Positions 24,641 to 37,680 of a stretch of DNA of 64,000 bases are shown in pieces. Position 1 is the first letter of the stretch. Each line of letters begins with the position of its first letter. The stretch covers positions 13,048,713 through 13,112,712 of the forward strand of contig CM035234.1 of NCBI GenBank assembly GCA_020226215.1, in the 5' to 3' direction. This stretch comes from Sindora glabra. Lineage: Eukaryota > Streptophyta > Magnoliopsida > Fabales > Fabaceae. Both the position numbers and the translations under genes were made by a program. A model generated the notes under the pieces. The model saw only the letters and a list, made by a program, of their open reading frames with translations. It searched no databases and was not told where the DNA came from.

Positions 24641-27600
24641 GTAAGCTTTTTCTAGCTTAGTTAATTTTCCAGTTGTCATAGTGTAGTTTATTGCTCGTTC
24701 GCTTCTCTCATTCTCTTTGATACTCTTCTCCTTAACCTGTTCGGTCTAGTCTCCACCTAGTCTCCAACTACCCGCACGCTTGTTTGGTATGACAATAAAA
24801 ACAATTAGTTATTGAAATAATTAATTTTAAAATAATTAATTATTTATAATCTATTTTATATCCAATAATATTGATTAATAATTGATTATATATTATATGT
24901 TTTGTTTAGAATAAATGAATAAATATAATATTTAGTTATTTATTTATAAAAGTAGTGATTATTATATCTCTTAAATTTTATATTAGCACATCTTTTATTT
25001 TTGTATGATGTTATAATTATTTGTCCTTTCTTTCATATGTAACACCAAAAAAATAGTTAAAAAAAGAAGAATATAAGCAAAAAGTAAGTATGTATTTAAC
25101 ATTTTTAAAGAAGGGTTTAACATTCCATTTTAATATTTTTTTACTTATTTTAACATTGCAAATGAATGAAAAGATGAATAATTATAATAAAAATAAAAAT
25201 AAAAGACTAATAATAAAAATTATAAAATTTGAGGGATGCAATAAGTATTATCTTTATAAATAGAGGATTAAATGTTGTGTTTACTCTATATAAAATAATT
25301 ATTTTTTAGTGTTAAATTATCAAAAAGTATAATAAGACACACATGATTATATCAAAATCACTAATTTTTCTAATCTTTTTGTTATTATTATTTGTAAAAA
25401 TATATAAATATATATTCTACACTATTTAATATATATATTCTTAGTTCAAATAATAATACATATTATTTAATTTAATGTATATTCTAATTTAGTATATATT
25501 ATCATATTTTTAAATTATTTTTTCATAAATAAAAATTTTCAATTTTTGACAATTAAAATAGGATATAGATTTATTTAGATATCTTCTAATTTAAAAAATT
25601 GCTGATAATTAAATTATAAAAATGCCAAAAGTCATTCATAAATTCAAAATAAAAAATGAGGATAATATTAGTATAAAATTTAAAATTTATATTGTTAGGA
25701 GAAAGTCTACAAAGATAAAATAATTGAAAAAAAATGAGGCTAGCGTGGATATAAAATTTAAAACTCTCTCTTCCTATAATATTAATTAAAAAGTAAGCTC
25801 AAGTGTACTGTCATTATTAAAAAAATTTCAAATGTATAATCAATCATATTTAAAAAGGTAACAATCATTGATTTAACTTAGAATGGGCTAAATGTGATTT
25901 CTAATATAGCAAACAAGCTCTTGAACTAAGGCCATCAAAGAGGAACGATAGTCCAAATGAATCATCTTTCTGTTATTAATTGATGGAGACAAAAGGAAGC
26001 TAACGGGGAAAAATTTTATGCATTGTAGATATGTTAAAACTCATACTGAGCAAGAAGCCGGAATGGAGACATTTAAGGGATGCTGATGGAAGGACTCCTC
26101 TTCATTATGCTGCAGCTACAGGTTACATTGATGGTGTTCGTTACTTGCTTCACAATTGTTGTCTTTCATGCGCCATCGAAAGTGACAGATTTGGTTTCTA
26201 TCCACTTCATCTGGCTTCCGACGGAGGACATGTTCCAGTAATTGAAATCTTGCGAGAATACTCTCTAGATCTTGCAGAGATTGTTGACAAACGGGGCCGA
26301 AATATTCTTCACATTGCTGCTGAGAGTGGAAAACTTAATGTTGTTAAGTACATCCTCCAGTTCCAGTCCCCAAAAGTTGGGAATATGATAAAACAGAAAG
26401 ATGCAAATGGAAATACACCCATGCATTTGGCCTCCGTTCGCTCCCATCCAAGAATTGTGTACTACTTGACTTGGGACGAAAGGGTGGATCTTACTCTACT
26501 TAACAAAAGCAACCAAACCCCTCTTGATGCGATGGAGATATCTGTGGGAGAAAATCCCCCACTCTCACAGGTAAAGAGAATTTGTAATTTGTAATTCTTC
26601 TTTTAGTATTATTTTAACAAAAATGTAGACACAAAACAAAGTCGTGGGTCAAGTCATATAGTTCTGGGTTCTGTATCAAGCTTCTGTTCATTTGTTTTGA
26701 AAATATAATTATAAAATTATTAAAATGATGGAATGTATTTTATTTGTAGAAAAATATTATTTACATATATATTAATGAATGAATAATATATCTTTGTATT
26801 AATAATTTATAAATATAATATCTAAAGTTTTGATATAAAAAATAATTTTTTTAATGAAATAGAATAAGTTATTTTCTCAAATTATATTTTAACATTAAAA
26901 AATTATCTTTTGAAGTACAGAAAATTTCTTTTAATATTAAATAAATAAAAAATTTATAATTTTAATATTTTTATAATCATGTTTTATAAAAAATATTTTC
27001 CAATAAAACAAAGTTAACCTTCATATAAAAGTTTTCTATCTCTCCTTATAATGACAACAAAAAGTGGAGATGATTCTGTATAACATTTTCTTTCACTCAG
27101 TCCCGCGCGATCAATACACATTTAGTAGAGTTAAACATAAAATGATTCCAATTCTCACCTATCACGTTAAATATGTAGCGAATGAAATTGATTGAATCAA
27201 ACGAAAGTGACTAAAAGTGATACTATGTATGTAATACTCATTCTCTTGCGTCATTTTATATTTGCAGAGACTAACATGGAGTGCATTGAAATCTGCTACA
27301 CCAAAAAGCTCTGTCAAATCCACAGAGAAGAAAGCTGCAAACCCAGAACAATTCAAAGACAGAACCGACACTCTGATTGTGGTTTCGACCCTTATAATCA
27401 CGGCAACCTTTGCGGCTGGTTTCACCTTGCCTGGCGGCAACAGCAGTTCCGATTCAGACGCGGGCATTGCCAACATGATAAATCATAGCATGTTTCATTT
27501 ATTCATTTTCTCAATCACAGTATCTATGTATGGTGCCATTGGTGCTACAATCATACTCATCTGGTCTCGACTCGAAGATCTCACTTTGATGCGTGCCGCT

Positions 27601-27900
27601 TTCGAGGTGGCAACGCCGCTCCTGGGAATTGCTCTTGGAACTTTGTCTCTGGCATTTCTGGCCGGAGTCTACCTTGTCATAAGCAAACTCACTTGGCTGG
27701 CAACCACTTTTCTAGTACTCAGTGCTGTCTCCGTTTTCATGGTTGTGTTGTTGTACATTCTTCTTTTCTTCCCCTCCGCATCAAGGAGCACTATCATGCG
27801 ATACATTTCCTTCTTGCCCTTTCTGGCACTAGCGATTCTGGATGAATGTCTAGAGATTGGCAATCGCAATGGTTCTATCACCTTCAGCAATTACACTTGA
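23672..27900 (+). CDS. Ankyrin-repeat/PGG-domain membrane protein (ACD6/ITN1-like), one frameshift
   Basis: Three exons: 23672-24640, 26029-26570 and 27268-27900, about 714 residues. The N-terminal 70 residues are a disordered segment. Ankyrin motifs follow at about residues 124-185 (NTVLHMAARYG, DTALHVAARAG), 276-300 and 345-470 (TPLHYAAATG, PLHLASDGGH, NILHIAAESG, NTPMHLASVR). The C-terminus carries a PGG domain (residues about 530-565, ending GFTLPGG) and three further hydrophobic helices, giving about four membrane spans and a short hydrophilic tail (EIGNRNGSITFSNYT). This is the architecture of plant ACD6/ITN1-type proteins, which act at membranes in defence and salt-stress signalling. 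A single missing base near 23880 puts the first 70 codons out of frame with the rest. The in-frame ATG 23672 is used here; 23989 is a downstream alternative, and 17961 may have been the original start. Confidence 0.85.
23878..23884 (+). other. Frameshift site in ankyrin exon 1
   Basis: The upstream frame reads SQKKEAVTLLA and then degenerates to RSYINIRR and a stop at 23930-23932. The other frame gives EIIHKYQKEYGSG and continues into the ankyrin repeats, but has a TAG at 23848-23850 upstream. One lost base in TTGGCGAGATC reconciles both. Confidence 0.7.
24641..26028 (+). other. Ankyrin gene intron 1 (1388 bp)
   Basis: Very AT-rich and bounded by GTAAGC and TTGTAG. There is no open frame of note. 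Splice phase agrees on both sides (1 base + 2 bases). Confidence 0.85.
26029..26570 (+). CDS. Ankyrin gene exon 2 (central ankyrin repeats)
   Basis: 542 bp encoding about four ankyrin repeats with TPLHYAAATG, PLHLASDGGH, NILHIAAESG and NTPMHLASVR cores. It ends at CTCTCACAG before donor GTAAAG, phase 0. The frame is intact throughout. Confidence 0.9.
26571..27267 (+). other. Ankyrin gene intron 2 (697 bp)
   Basis: AT-rich, bounded by GTAAAG and TTTGCAG, phase 0. Confidence 0.85.
27268..27900 (+). CDS. Ankyrin gene exon 3 (PGG domain and membrane helices)
   Basis: 633 bp starting RLTWSALKSATPKSS and ending at TGA 27898-27900. It holds the PGG domain (NPEQFKDRTDTLIVVSTLII, then AAGFTLPGG) and hydrophobic stretches at about 27487-27560, 27610-27690 and 27694-27775. 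The frame is intact. Confidence 0.9.
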   Translation, partial: RLTWSALKSATPKSSVKSTEKKAANPEQFKDRTDTLIVVSTLIITATFAAGFTLPGGNSSSDSDAGIANMINHSMFHLFIFSITVSMYGAIGATIILIWSRLEDLTLMRAAFEVATPLLGIALGTLSLAFLAGVYLVISKLTWLATTFLVLSAVSVFMVVLLYILLFFPSASRSTIMRYISFLPFLALAILDECLEIGNRNGSITFSNYT

Positions 27901-29812
27901 AGCCACCCATGCTTAATCATGTTTCGTGTGACATCGGAAATAATTTAGAGCTCTTCGGTCGATTTATGTATAAGTATGTGCGCGTTATGTACAATCATAT
28001 TGTGTGTCTAATCTATGTATCTATTTAAATAGTTTCCTAAATATCTTTTGTTTTTTAAATTAACAAAAGTAATTAAAAATGCATTTTTACCACGTGGCTT
28101 GTCAAGGGGAAAAATTTCTCCGGCCTCTGTATTACGGGTCCTTTGCTTTGTTTCTGACTCCCTCTGTCTCAGACCACTTTCTCTTTATAATTTTTTAGTA
28201 TTCGATAGTTAATTATTTCATTTCTAATTTCTAATAGTTAATAGTTAATGTGTGACAAAGATAACAGCATGTGACGAGAAAGTTTACCATTTATTAACTC
28301 ATTACATTTTTATTAATTATTATTAAAAGTAGGAATATATCCACAGTCAATAAAGTTATAATTTACTGAACATAAAAACTTTTTATGATTAAATCTTCAT
28401 TAATTAAATAGGTTAGGAATTAAAATTTTTAAATACTACGTTTTATTTTATTCTGTTTAAAATTGAATATATCTCAATTTACTCTATAACATTTTTAACT
28501 TCTAACACTTGTTAAAATTTTATTAATCAACTGGAATTGTGTTAATTGAAATAAGTATACTGAATAAAAATATGACTAAATAAATAAATTTAAGCTGACT
28601 GAATTAAATCAAAACTAATATCTAAAACAATTCACACATATTGACTAAATGGTAATTTACCAAACCACACATACTAATAATTAAAATTTCTAATGAATAT
28701 GTATATAAAATTCAAAGTATTAAGTTTGCTAAAATTGGCTTGAAAGCTACTCCGGGATCGCACAAGCTCTTTTTTCCTCCATTGGACTGCATAAATCTAC
28801 TTCTTGAGAATATTAATGATAGCAATTTAGTTTCTCAATGGCTTTGGCCAATACTTTAAAACACATTTTTGTATTAATAAGATCCCCTAAAGTTAAAGAT
28901 ATAAATTATAATTAATAATATTTTTTTAAATAAATATGTACTTTTAATGACAATTTAAGTTATAAAAATGAATATTCATTCTTCTAAGCTCATTCCTTGA
29001 TTACACTCTTCATATTTCCATAAAATCTAAAATTCTGACCTTAGAAATATAAAAAGAGAAAGTCAATATTTCTAAACAGAATGTTTCCTAAATACAGTTT
29101 CCTTTTTTATATTTTTTTTTTCTGCATGTCTATCTATATATTTAAAGTGACGTGGAACGTATAAAATGATGAAAATATATTATTTACAAATTTGAATTTT
29201 TTTCTTTTATAACATACATATCTATTTATTTATTACACTCTAATTGCCAATTCTGTATATGCCTCACTTCATCCTTATTTGCCTCTCACCCATGCCCATG
29301 TTCCTTTTTCTTTTTTCTTGTCCACCTCTCATCACATTCGATCTCTTCCTCCACTCAACATTTATAAATTTTTTAACTTTTGATTCTTGTGTTAAATTAC
29401 AATTTATATATTATTTCTCTTTTTTATTTATTTCATTATATATATATATTCTATTTTCTGTCCGTCTCAATTGTTCACCGCTCAGATACCAATAGTATTG
29501 GATGTTATAAATATGATATGCGATTATTTTTTTCTCATGCACATATTCCCTTCTTTTCTAATTATAAATTTTTTTAACTTTTGTTATTACAAGACTCACC
29601 CCATACTTTTATATTTTATATTTTTCTTTTTTTTATCTCTACTTATATTATTTATCACTTAGATACTATAATATCTCTAGGGAGTATGAATGAAACAGAA
29701 TATATTTTATTTTTATTATAAAAATATATTAAATGTGTCACAAATTGATTTTTAATAAATATGTTCAAGAATATAAACTAAATTTTTTTGTGCAAATTTT
29801 ATCAACATTTTC
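27901..29812. other. Intergenic DNA downstream of the ankyrin gene
   Basis: The first about 200 bp probably hold the 3' UTR, but no single polyadenylation signal stands out. The remainder is AT-rich, with low-complexity Phe/Leu/Ser open frames at 29244-29662 that are not credible genes. Confidence 0.5.
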
Positions 29813-29814
29813 TA

Positions 29815-30432
29815 AGGCTATGTTTAACATAAATAACTAATAAGTTAATTGATAACTGATAAACTAATTGATAATTGATAGCTAATAAGTTACATGATTA
29901 TTTAAAAAATATTTTACAAAATTAACTATTAAGCTAGCTAAAATTATAAAATGACGTAAAATGATATATTAATAGAAATAGATATATAATTAAGATAATT
30001 TATATTTACCTAAAAATTAAATTATATTAAAGCAATTAAGCAGTCTAAAATAAAAAATATAATATTTAATTTTTAATTAATTATATTTATTTACATAATT
30101 TTATTTTATTATTATTTATAATAAAATTATAATTTATTATATTTTATGATATTATTTATTTATTTACATGCATATTTTTATATATTTATAATTCAAAATT
30201 AAGACATAATTAGGTTGTAAATTAATAAAAAGAATAAGGATAAATTTAGAAAGAATTTAAAGAGGCAAAAATTTATAAGTTATAAGTTACTTCGAGTAAC
30301 TTATTAGATTAGAATTTATTTTTTTTCAATAAGCTAATACACCTTTAAAGATTAACTTATAATTTGTAGTTCATTAACCAAGTTAATAAGTTATAAATTA
30401 ATTTATTTATTGTATGAAGTAGATGCTTAGTG
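29815..30432. mobile_element. Candidate MITE, about 620 bp
   Basis: The left end has CTAAGGCTATGTTTAACATA. The right end, as reverse complement, has CTAAGCATCTACTTCATACA, an imperfect terminal inverted repeat followed by AATAA-rich subterminal DNA on both sides (AATAAGTTAATTGATAACTG on the left). The interior is non-coding and AT-rich. The target-site duplication is not clear. Confidence 0.4.
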
Positions 30433-31454
30433 TTATATTTAAAACTAAATAAAAATCAATTAGGGTGTTGTTAAAGGTTTACTGTTCACACATAGCTTCT
30501 TATCATTTTATCCACCCCATACATTTTTTTCCTTTTCACTCATGTTATTTACTTCTCCAAAATCAATATCATCAAGTCGTATAAGTATAATATAATATAT
30601 TTTCCTTATATTATTAAAAATAGTTTAAATAAGTTAAATATATATTTTAATTGAATTATTTGATCTTATATTTTATTTATAACTCTTGTTATTTCACACC
30701 TACGCCCTATATCTTTTTTTATTTGTACATTACTTTTTTTTAAGTTGACTCATTCTTACATCTTAGATGCTAATATCACTAAATAGTATAAATATGATAT
30801 GAAATATTTTATTTTTGTTATAAAATATTGTGAATAAAATTTTAATATAAAAATATTTAATTAAATTAATTACTGATATATATTCTATTTTTAATAAAAT
30901 ATTTAAAATTTCAAATTAAATTTATTTATTCAAAATTTATCATTATATTTTATCAATTTTTAATCGCAAGATATAACATTTTTATTTTATTACATACAAA
31001 ATATATTTATATTAATACAATAAGCATCTGTACAAACTTACGGGTCAAACGTTAATTATTTTTATATTAATAAAAAATAAATAATAGATTACTCAATTTT
31101 AAAAATTCCTACACTTAAAGTATCTCTTACATAAGGAGCATAGAGGGACGGTTAGTACCTACGGATACATGCGAAAAATACTAGAGAATAGGTTGAGTCT
31201 GCTTTGTAAATTATTAATTATTGATTTGAATATGGCTGGTTTATTTATATATGATCAAATTGTGGATTTGGCCTAATCTATTTAAAAATGTTAGCCTAAT
31301 TTGTTAGTGCATTTAAAAATCTACTTACATTAGTATACTTTTTAATAAGTTTATAAGTAAAGACTTTCAAGATTAAAAAATAAACTAATAATTAAATTTG
31401 GTGGATATATTTATAATTTTGTGTATTAAAATAGATTAATATTATATTATACAC

Positions 31455-31519
<65 letters not shown>

Positions 31520-31789
31520 TATATCACATTATACATATTAACTTACTAATTATTAAATAAATTGGTCTAAAAAGTTTAGGAACAGATTACAAAATTAAGT
31601 TTAGCCTAAATCAGGTTATTTATCAACTTTGACATATTCTAATCTGTTTATCTAAATAAGACTATTTATTGAACTTTACATGACATATTTTGATAGAAGG
31701 TTAAGTTACATTAAACCGTACATTCTTAATAAGTGGCTTGAACTATTTTCACTCCCGCAGATAAAGGGATGAGATCAGATTATTCCTCA
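30433..31789. other. AT-rich intergenic DNA with a long TA microsatellite
   Basis: No gene recognised. It contains (TA)29 at 31457-31514, which sits between partially inverted flanks (AGCCTAATTTG on one side, AATCTGTTTATCTAAATAAG on the other) and may be the centre of a hairpin-like element. Confidence 0.5.
31457..31514. repeat. (TA)29 microsatellite
   Basis: 58 bp of uninterrupted alternating TA, counted from the sequence. Confidence 0.95.
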
Positions 31790-32090
31790 AAGTTAGGAGG
31801 CAGCCTTGCACATCCGAAGCCAGATGGAGCTGCAGCTGTGTTTTTATAATAGACAATCAATTTACTTTTGCAGGCGAGTTCAAGTTAGAAAGGGTTGAAA
31901 AGGAAGAGTCAGTGCGCCTTACTTGCCTTCGGAGAACTTCTTCTGCTTCCATGACTGCCAAGAGAAGGAGGGTTGCTGATCTTCACCAACGTCAGAAATG
32001 TGCGGCAAGTTTCGACAAATCCCCTCTTCGGCGATCAGGTAGAGCTATATCATGTTCCTGCTGATGCTACACCCCTGGTTTCCCGTAGTG
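31790..32090 (+). other. GC-richer segment with exon-like open frame, unidentified
   Basis: After an acceptor-like TTACTTTTGCAG (ending at 31874), the + strand is open for about 62 codons: GEFKLERVEKEESVRLTCLR, then RTSSASMTAKRRRVADLHQR and SPLRRSGRAISCSC, before a stop near 32062. The basic, Ser/Arg-rich composition suggests a nuclear protein tail. A donor-like CAGGTAGAGC lies at about 32036. It could be an isolated exon of a decayed gene; I recognise no family and saw no partner exon. Confidence 0.35.
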
Positions 32091-32249
32091 TTGTTGGATA
32101 AAGTAGTAGTTATGGTCAGTGATTTAAACTACGGTTGCAGTATTGCGATCGCGGATCATTTTTTAAATCTTATAGTTTTAAACAGGGATAGTTTGTTGGG
32201 TAAATGTAAAAGATGGGTTATTAATCTTCTGTGACTTATGTTGTTTTGG

Positions 32250-33215
32250 TGAGTAATAGGAAAAAAAATGATGGCAAACAACTGTTTGATTAATTTTTAG
32301 TTAATTTAACTATTAATTAAGTTAATTAACTAATTTAAGTATTTAATAAATAACTATTTTCATCAGAATATTCGTCCTCAATCAATTATTTTGAAAAAGT
32401 TAGGAATTATAACTTTTTAAATTAATTGATTTACATTTTGTATAAAAAAAATCATTTCCATAGTTATACAATTTTTTACACTTCTATCATTAATACATAA
32501 CAAAACTTTAAATTACAATTCTTTATTTTTAATTAAAAATTATATAAGTATAATGAATTATATTAAAATATATGCATAATAATAAAAAATATATGAATAT
32601 AATCACATCTTTTTGATAAAATTATATTAAAAAGAAGAGGATACATGTTTTATTTCATAAAAATAATATAAAATGTATTGAGAAAATTATTTATCTTTTG
32701 TCAAATGATATTTCTTGAATTAAAAAAATATATATTAAAAAAAAGAAACAAGAAGATAATATTACTTGTGAAAAATAAGTTTCTATACTTAAAATATGTA
32801 ATTCATCAATATTTTTAATGATGAACATATTGAAATGATTAAAAATAAAGTTTAATAGTTATTGTATCTATACAAATATTATAATAGTCTCTTGAAAATT
32901 GTAATGATTTATTTTTAAAAGAAAATTCAAATTAGTATAATAAATTGTAGTGATTTGTTTTTTAGAAATAATTAATAATAAATAATATATTATAATCTAA
33001 AATATTATTAATGTAAAAGAATACTTAAATAAATTATAAATTATATACATATTCTTATATATCATTTTATATACAAATAATTAATAATAAATAGTTAATT
33101 TTGTTAAATATTTTTAGAAAAATAGCCAATGTTATCAATTAGTTAAATTAATTACTAGCTAATAACAATGTAATAAGCTAATCACTAATATAATCATTTG
33201 ATAACCAAACAAGAC
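32250..33215. other. AT-rich DNA, possibly a MITE-like element
   Basis: Near 32283-32310 and 33150-33212 the ends carry weakly inverted strings (TGTTTGATTAATTTTTAG against TGTTTGGTTATCAAATGATT read on the other strand). The interior is non-coding. The match is too loose for a firm element call. Confidence 0.3.
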
Positions 33216-33789
33216 TTATATCTTTTTCTCTTCCTTTTTTAGTACCACTACCATAACTACCATTTTTTCACTTGAAGTGTATGGTACTTAATAAATTTCG
33301 ACTTTACCTATTTCAATTTTTTTTCATAAAATATGATTATAAAATATTAAGATAAGGGAAAAGTGTTTTATTTGTTTAATGATGAATGTGAAGAATTTGA
33401 AAAAAAATAACTTTCTTCATTTCAAAATGAAATTTACTTTCCCCCATTACCATGCCTCTAAGTATTATATTTTTTAACCATTAATGTAAATAGCGTACCA
33501 TTCATTTATCAATATATATATATATATATCATATTTTTTTATGAAAAATACTTTTCGATGAAATAAATGAAGTAACATAGTTGAAAGTCACATGTTCACT
33601 AAAAAAGGCACACATGACTTTGCATTTTAATTTTATCCCATTAATGTGAAATTCGATAACCATGATTCATTTTTTTACTCATATAAAAATATTTTCTTAC
33701 TTGATATGCCTCATATTTGAATTTTTTATTCTTAACTTAATTCATAGAAAATTTAGTAATTAACACATTAAATTTATATATATATATAG
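33216..33789. other. AT-rich intergenic DNA
   Basis: No gene or element boundary recognised. A short TA run lies near 33512. Confidence 0.5.
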
Positions 33790-35480
33790 GTACAAGAAAA
33801 GGCAAGGAGCCCAACCACGAAGAAACTAATTTAGATAGAGTTACATCAGAAATATCACTAAGAGTAAAAATAAAACAAGTAGTTAAAGGGTTAACATATG
33901 TAACCAAGGGAGTTTGAAACAAGTACTAAAAGAAAGATAGATTAGTAAGGCAATCAACAACCATGTTAGATTCTTTATAACAATAAGAAATTCTAACTAG
34001 CTATACCTACATTATAAGCCTTTGAATAGCCAGGACAATAAGATTGCATAGATGATTAGCATTATACCTAACTTTCAAAAGTTAGATAACATTGAATGAA
34101 TCACTCTTAGATAATGAAACCTCTATCCCATTAATGCTACCATTTGTAAACTAGTGAAAATTCCCTAAAGTTTAGCTATTAGGACATTTGTAAAGCCTAA
34201 GAACTTGGTAAAACCTATTAAGCAATTCCCTAAACTATCTCTAATGGTACCTTTATAGCTAGCTTGTGCATCATTTTTAATAGCCCCATTTGTATTGCAT
34301 TTATATCATTATCCTAATAACAAATTCTAGCAAGTAACAACTTCTAATTTTGATGGTTTATTGATAGCAGCTTGAAAATCTAAATGAGCTTTCATATACT
34401 TTTCAATTTATTGATAGTAACCTGAAAATCTAAATGAGCTTTAAAATACTCTTCAACCTTTATTTGAATCGACTATGAGATGCTAAAGAGATTTTCAACT
34501 TTCCCTTAAAAAACAAGTTTGTTTCCATTAATCTAGATTAACCAACACATATTTACAAACACTGATTTCCATTTAACACCAATAAACTTCACGAGGTTAT
34601 TCATTGAATTCCATAAGATCTATTCCATTGCTAGTAATGAGAAAAAAAACACCTATAAGCCATTAATTTAATAAATAATAACCAAAGGTTGTGGACTTCA
34701 ACACAATCCTTTACCATATAAGTACTTGATTTTGGCAATCTACCATATCTTGGACATGTATCCACACTACCTAACTTTCTTGCATATCCCTAGCTATTGG
34801 TTAAAACCTTTCTTTTAACAAGAAGCCATAGAAAGGTTTGTAAGCTCTCAAGAACTAGGCAACACCAAACAAGCTTCCAAATAGGGTTCTTTATATGATG
34901 GTTATTTAAAGTAAGAGTTAAATAATTTATTTTAACTAAGAAAGATCCATCTGATGCATGAAATTAAGTAATCTTGTTTAGGCCCGAGTCCTAGGAAGGA
35001 GACGAATTCCTCTAAATTTTACACATGATATCTTAAAGAATAAACTATTAAAGATTATGAAAATCCTAACAACCTTTACTATTAACATAAGAAGTGATCA
35101 AAAGGTAGTTTCACACTGTGGAATAGAAACTTAAGGAATTGATTGGAGATTTTTATTGCATGAAATCCAATGACCTTTCTAAAACTAAGTTTCCAAACTA
35201 TTCTTTAATAAACATACTAAGTTTGAGACAAATTTGTCTTAAACCTTGCATATGCCCCTCCATACATTGGAGCTATCATTCTTTTTAACTATAGTTAAAA
35301 GTAAGCATCACTCACACTTGTACATTGAATGTAAGATTCTAAGTCTTAAATCCTCAATATTATGCATTAGACCCTAAGCAAGCTTTTAAAGAAAAGTTGT
35401 ATTATTTTTTCTTATTCTTCTCAAACCAAGCCCACCAAGACTTTCACTTGCATAAATTTGATAGACATTGTAAAATAAAA
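33790..35480 (-). mobile_element. L1-type LINE relic, ORF2 C-terminal part (- strand)
   Basis: Reading the - strand from about 35480 downward gives, in shifting frames, SESLGGLGL-like sequence after the reverse transcriptase. A zf-RVT-like stretch with FLWLLVKRKVLTNS and a degenerate Cys/His region follows, then an RNase H-like domain near 34300-33940 (NTNGAIKNDAQASYKGTIRD, SLGNCLIGFTKFLG) and its basic tail (ISYCYKESNMVVDCLTN). Stops and frame changes are frequent. The polymerase core and endonuclease are absent, so this is a 5'-truncated, decayed copy. The RNase H order after zf-RVT is typical of plant L1 elements. Confidence 0.65.
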
Positions 35481-35489
35481 ATATTTATA

Positions 35490-36070
35490 AATTAGAAAAA
35501 TAACCATTGCTTATAGGTAACTATTGAATGCAATGGCTAGTTACTTTGTTAGACATTGTATTGCAATGGATAGCATATTACTAATTAGCATTGCAATGGT
35601 GACAACGGGTCGTGACTATTCTCAATGTCTTATTTAACTTTATTAACTAAAAGCCTAAATTAGAATAGGCATAACAATGAAGTTATGAACAAAGCATTAC
35701 ACTATTACAAGATCTAATAATAGATAATTGAAGAGTTTAATAGAAAATAAATATAAGAATTTAATTGTAAATTAAATTATAAATAATAAAGATTATTTTA
35801 ATTAAAATTATTGAAAATTTATGGGATAGAAATGTACATGTTTGACTTTAATTTTAATAAATTATTTAAATATATATTAATAGTACTAAATATAAAAATT
35901 TCTTAATTTTAATATTAACTATTATTTAATATTATTTTTACATATATAATTTTAATGTAATTATATATATTAATATATAATTTATATATATACATAAATG
36001 CATATAGTAATAAATTAATCTTATATTTTACCATTACTACAAAATTAACAGCCCAATGTAATAGTTTGAT
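35490..36070 (+). repeat. Possible relative of the hAT subterminal repeat
   Basis: This stretch has several GCAATGG strings followed by AT-rich DNA with TTTTAATATTA and ATATATAATTTTAAT motifs. Its order resembles 53150-54080 in the hAT element. The likeness is by eye and the termini are not defined. Confidence 0.3.
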
Positions 36071-36869
36071 AGGCTTGCATTGATCAATGCTAGCCTCTAA
36101 TCAATTTTAGTTTTATTAAATTTGATTACTATTATCATTTTCTATATTAATTTTAATCTTAAGTTAAATTCATACTCTCTTCGTTCCTTTTTATTTATTG
36201 TATTTTAAAGAAGTGTTTTTATTCTTTTTTATCTATCACTTTTTAATGAATTATTAAATATTTTTTTTTTCAAATTTACCTTCCTTTTTTATTAATAAAT
36301 CCTTTATTATTCTACACTATTAATCAGCTTAAATTTTATTCATAATGACAGATATTTCTTAAATTTAATCTTAAGTTAAATTTATATTTCTTTTTCTGTT
36401 TTTAACTATCTTGAATTTTATGCATAAAGGATAATCTTGTAAAGCTCACTAAAAATAAATAGATTAAATTACTTTCTTAATATATATAAAATTAGTTAAT
36501 AATGATAGATAAATAGAAATAGGAAGAGTATAAATTTTAAACTAACTTATTAAATTCAATTCATTTTAATATTTCTATGTGGCGCTGCTTGTTTTCTTTA
36601 CTTTCTATTCATTTTGTTGCTTCCATTCATTTTATTGGATCTCCTTAAAGGGATTGTCATTTTCATTCATAAACTCTTAGTGTTCGATGTTTATGGGTGA
36701 TCCCATCCCATAATGAGGAAACGACATTAGTTCGATAATATAATAAATGACAAAATTATGGATGAATATAAAAATATAAAATAATAAAATAAAATTATTC
36801 TCACAAAATAAGTACAATAATTACATTACATGTTATATTCTAGTCATGAATTATGTAATTTAAAATAAT
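36071..36869. other. AT-rich intergenic DNA
   Basis: No gene recognised. Confidence 0.5.
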
Positions 36870-37680
36870 AAAAATGGTATATCTAGTTTGTTTTAGCCAT
36901 TGTAAATTATTAGAAAAGATCAACATATCAATATGCTCACATGTTTTTTTCATAAATTTAGAAGGGTAAGATTTTCTTAAAGGTCCAATATCCTTGAAAT
37001 GATGAAAAAAGAGAAAAGATGAAAAATATTCCATATGTATTAGTTGTAAATAAATGCTTAGGTATATATGCATCTTGATATCATTTATGCTATGGTGTAC
37101 TAAGGCAATACTGGAATGATGTTGGTCAAAAACACTAAATTATTGCTAAAGAAGTATTAAGATACATGAAAGGTACAAAAAATTACATGTTAATCACTTA
37201 TAAGAGATCAAGAGATCTCATAGTTATAGATAACACAGATTCCAATTTTATTGTTTATCTAGATGATTACAAATCGACATCTAAGTATATCTTTATGGTG
37301 GCAAAAAGAGCTTTGTTATGAAAAAGTAACAACCAGTCACTTACAACAAAACTCCACGATGAGAATATGTTGCATAATATGAAACTACTTGTGAAGCTAT
37401 ATTACATTGTTGACTTTAATACCATTAAAGATATTTTAAGACTCTTAACTATTTACTACGACAATACTACTATAATGATCTTCTCTCTAAACAACAAAGT
37501 AACTACCTATACAAAACACTTTAATGTGAAATGCTATTTTATGAGAAAGAAGATACACATATATGTTACTTGCATTTAGCATATTTCCATGAGTCACATG
37601 TTTATAGATCCACCAACAGTTGGAATGTACCATGATCATATAAACAATATAGGTTTATTTAAATCTTTTGATGTTTAGGG
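36870..37680 (+). mobile_element. Ty1/copia retrotransposon relic: RT end and RNase H
   Basis: On the + strand, across frameshifts and stops, the sequence reads as the end of a copia polyprotein. KEKMKNIPYV is the region that in copia RT leads to PYASAVGSLMYA. Next comes EVLRYMKGTKNYMLITYKRS, then an RNase H stretch with DNTDSNFIVYLDDYKSTSKY and SNNQSLTT, and finally YTKHFNVKCYFMRKKIHIYV and a VGMYHDHINNIGLFKSFDV tail. The order matches copia pol C-termini. Gag, protease and integrase are missing and no LTR could be delimited, so it is a truncated fossil. Confidence 0.75.

Noticed and set aside
29244..29662. Three overlapping Phe/Ser/Ile-rich ORFs
   Set aside because: Low-complexity pyrimidine tracts, no motif.
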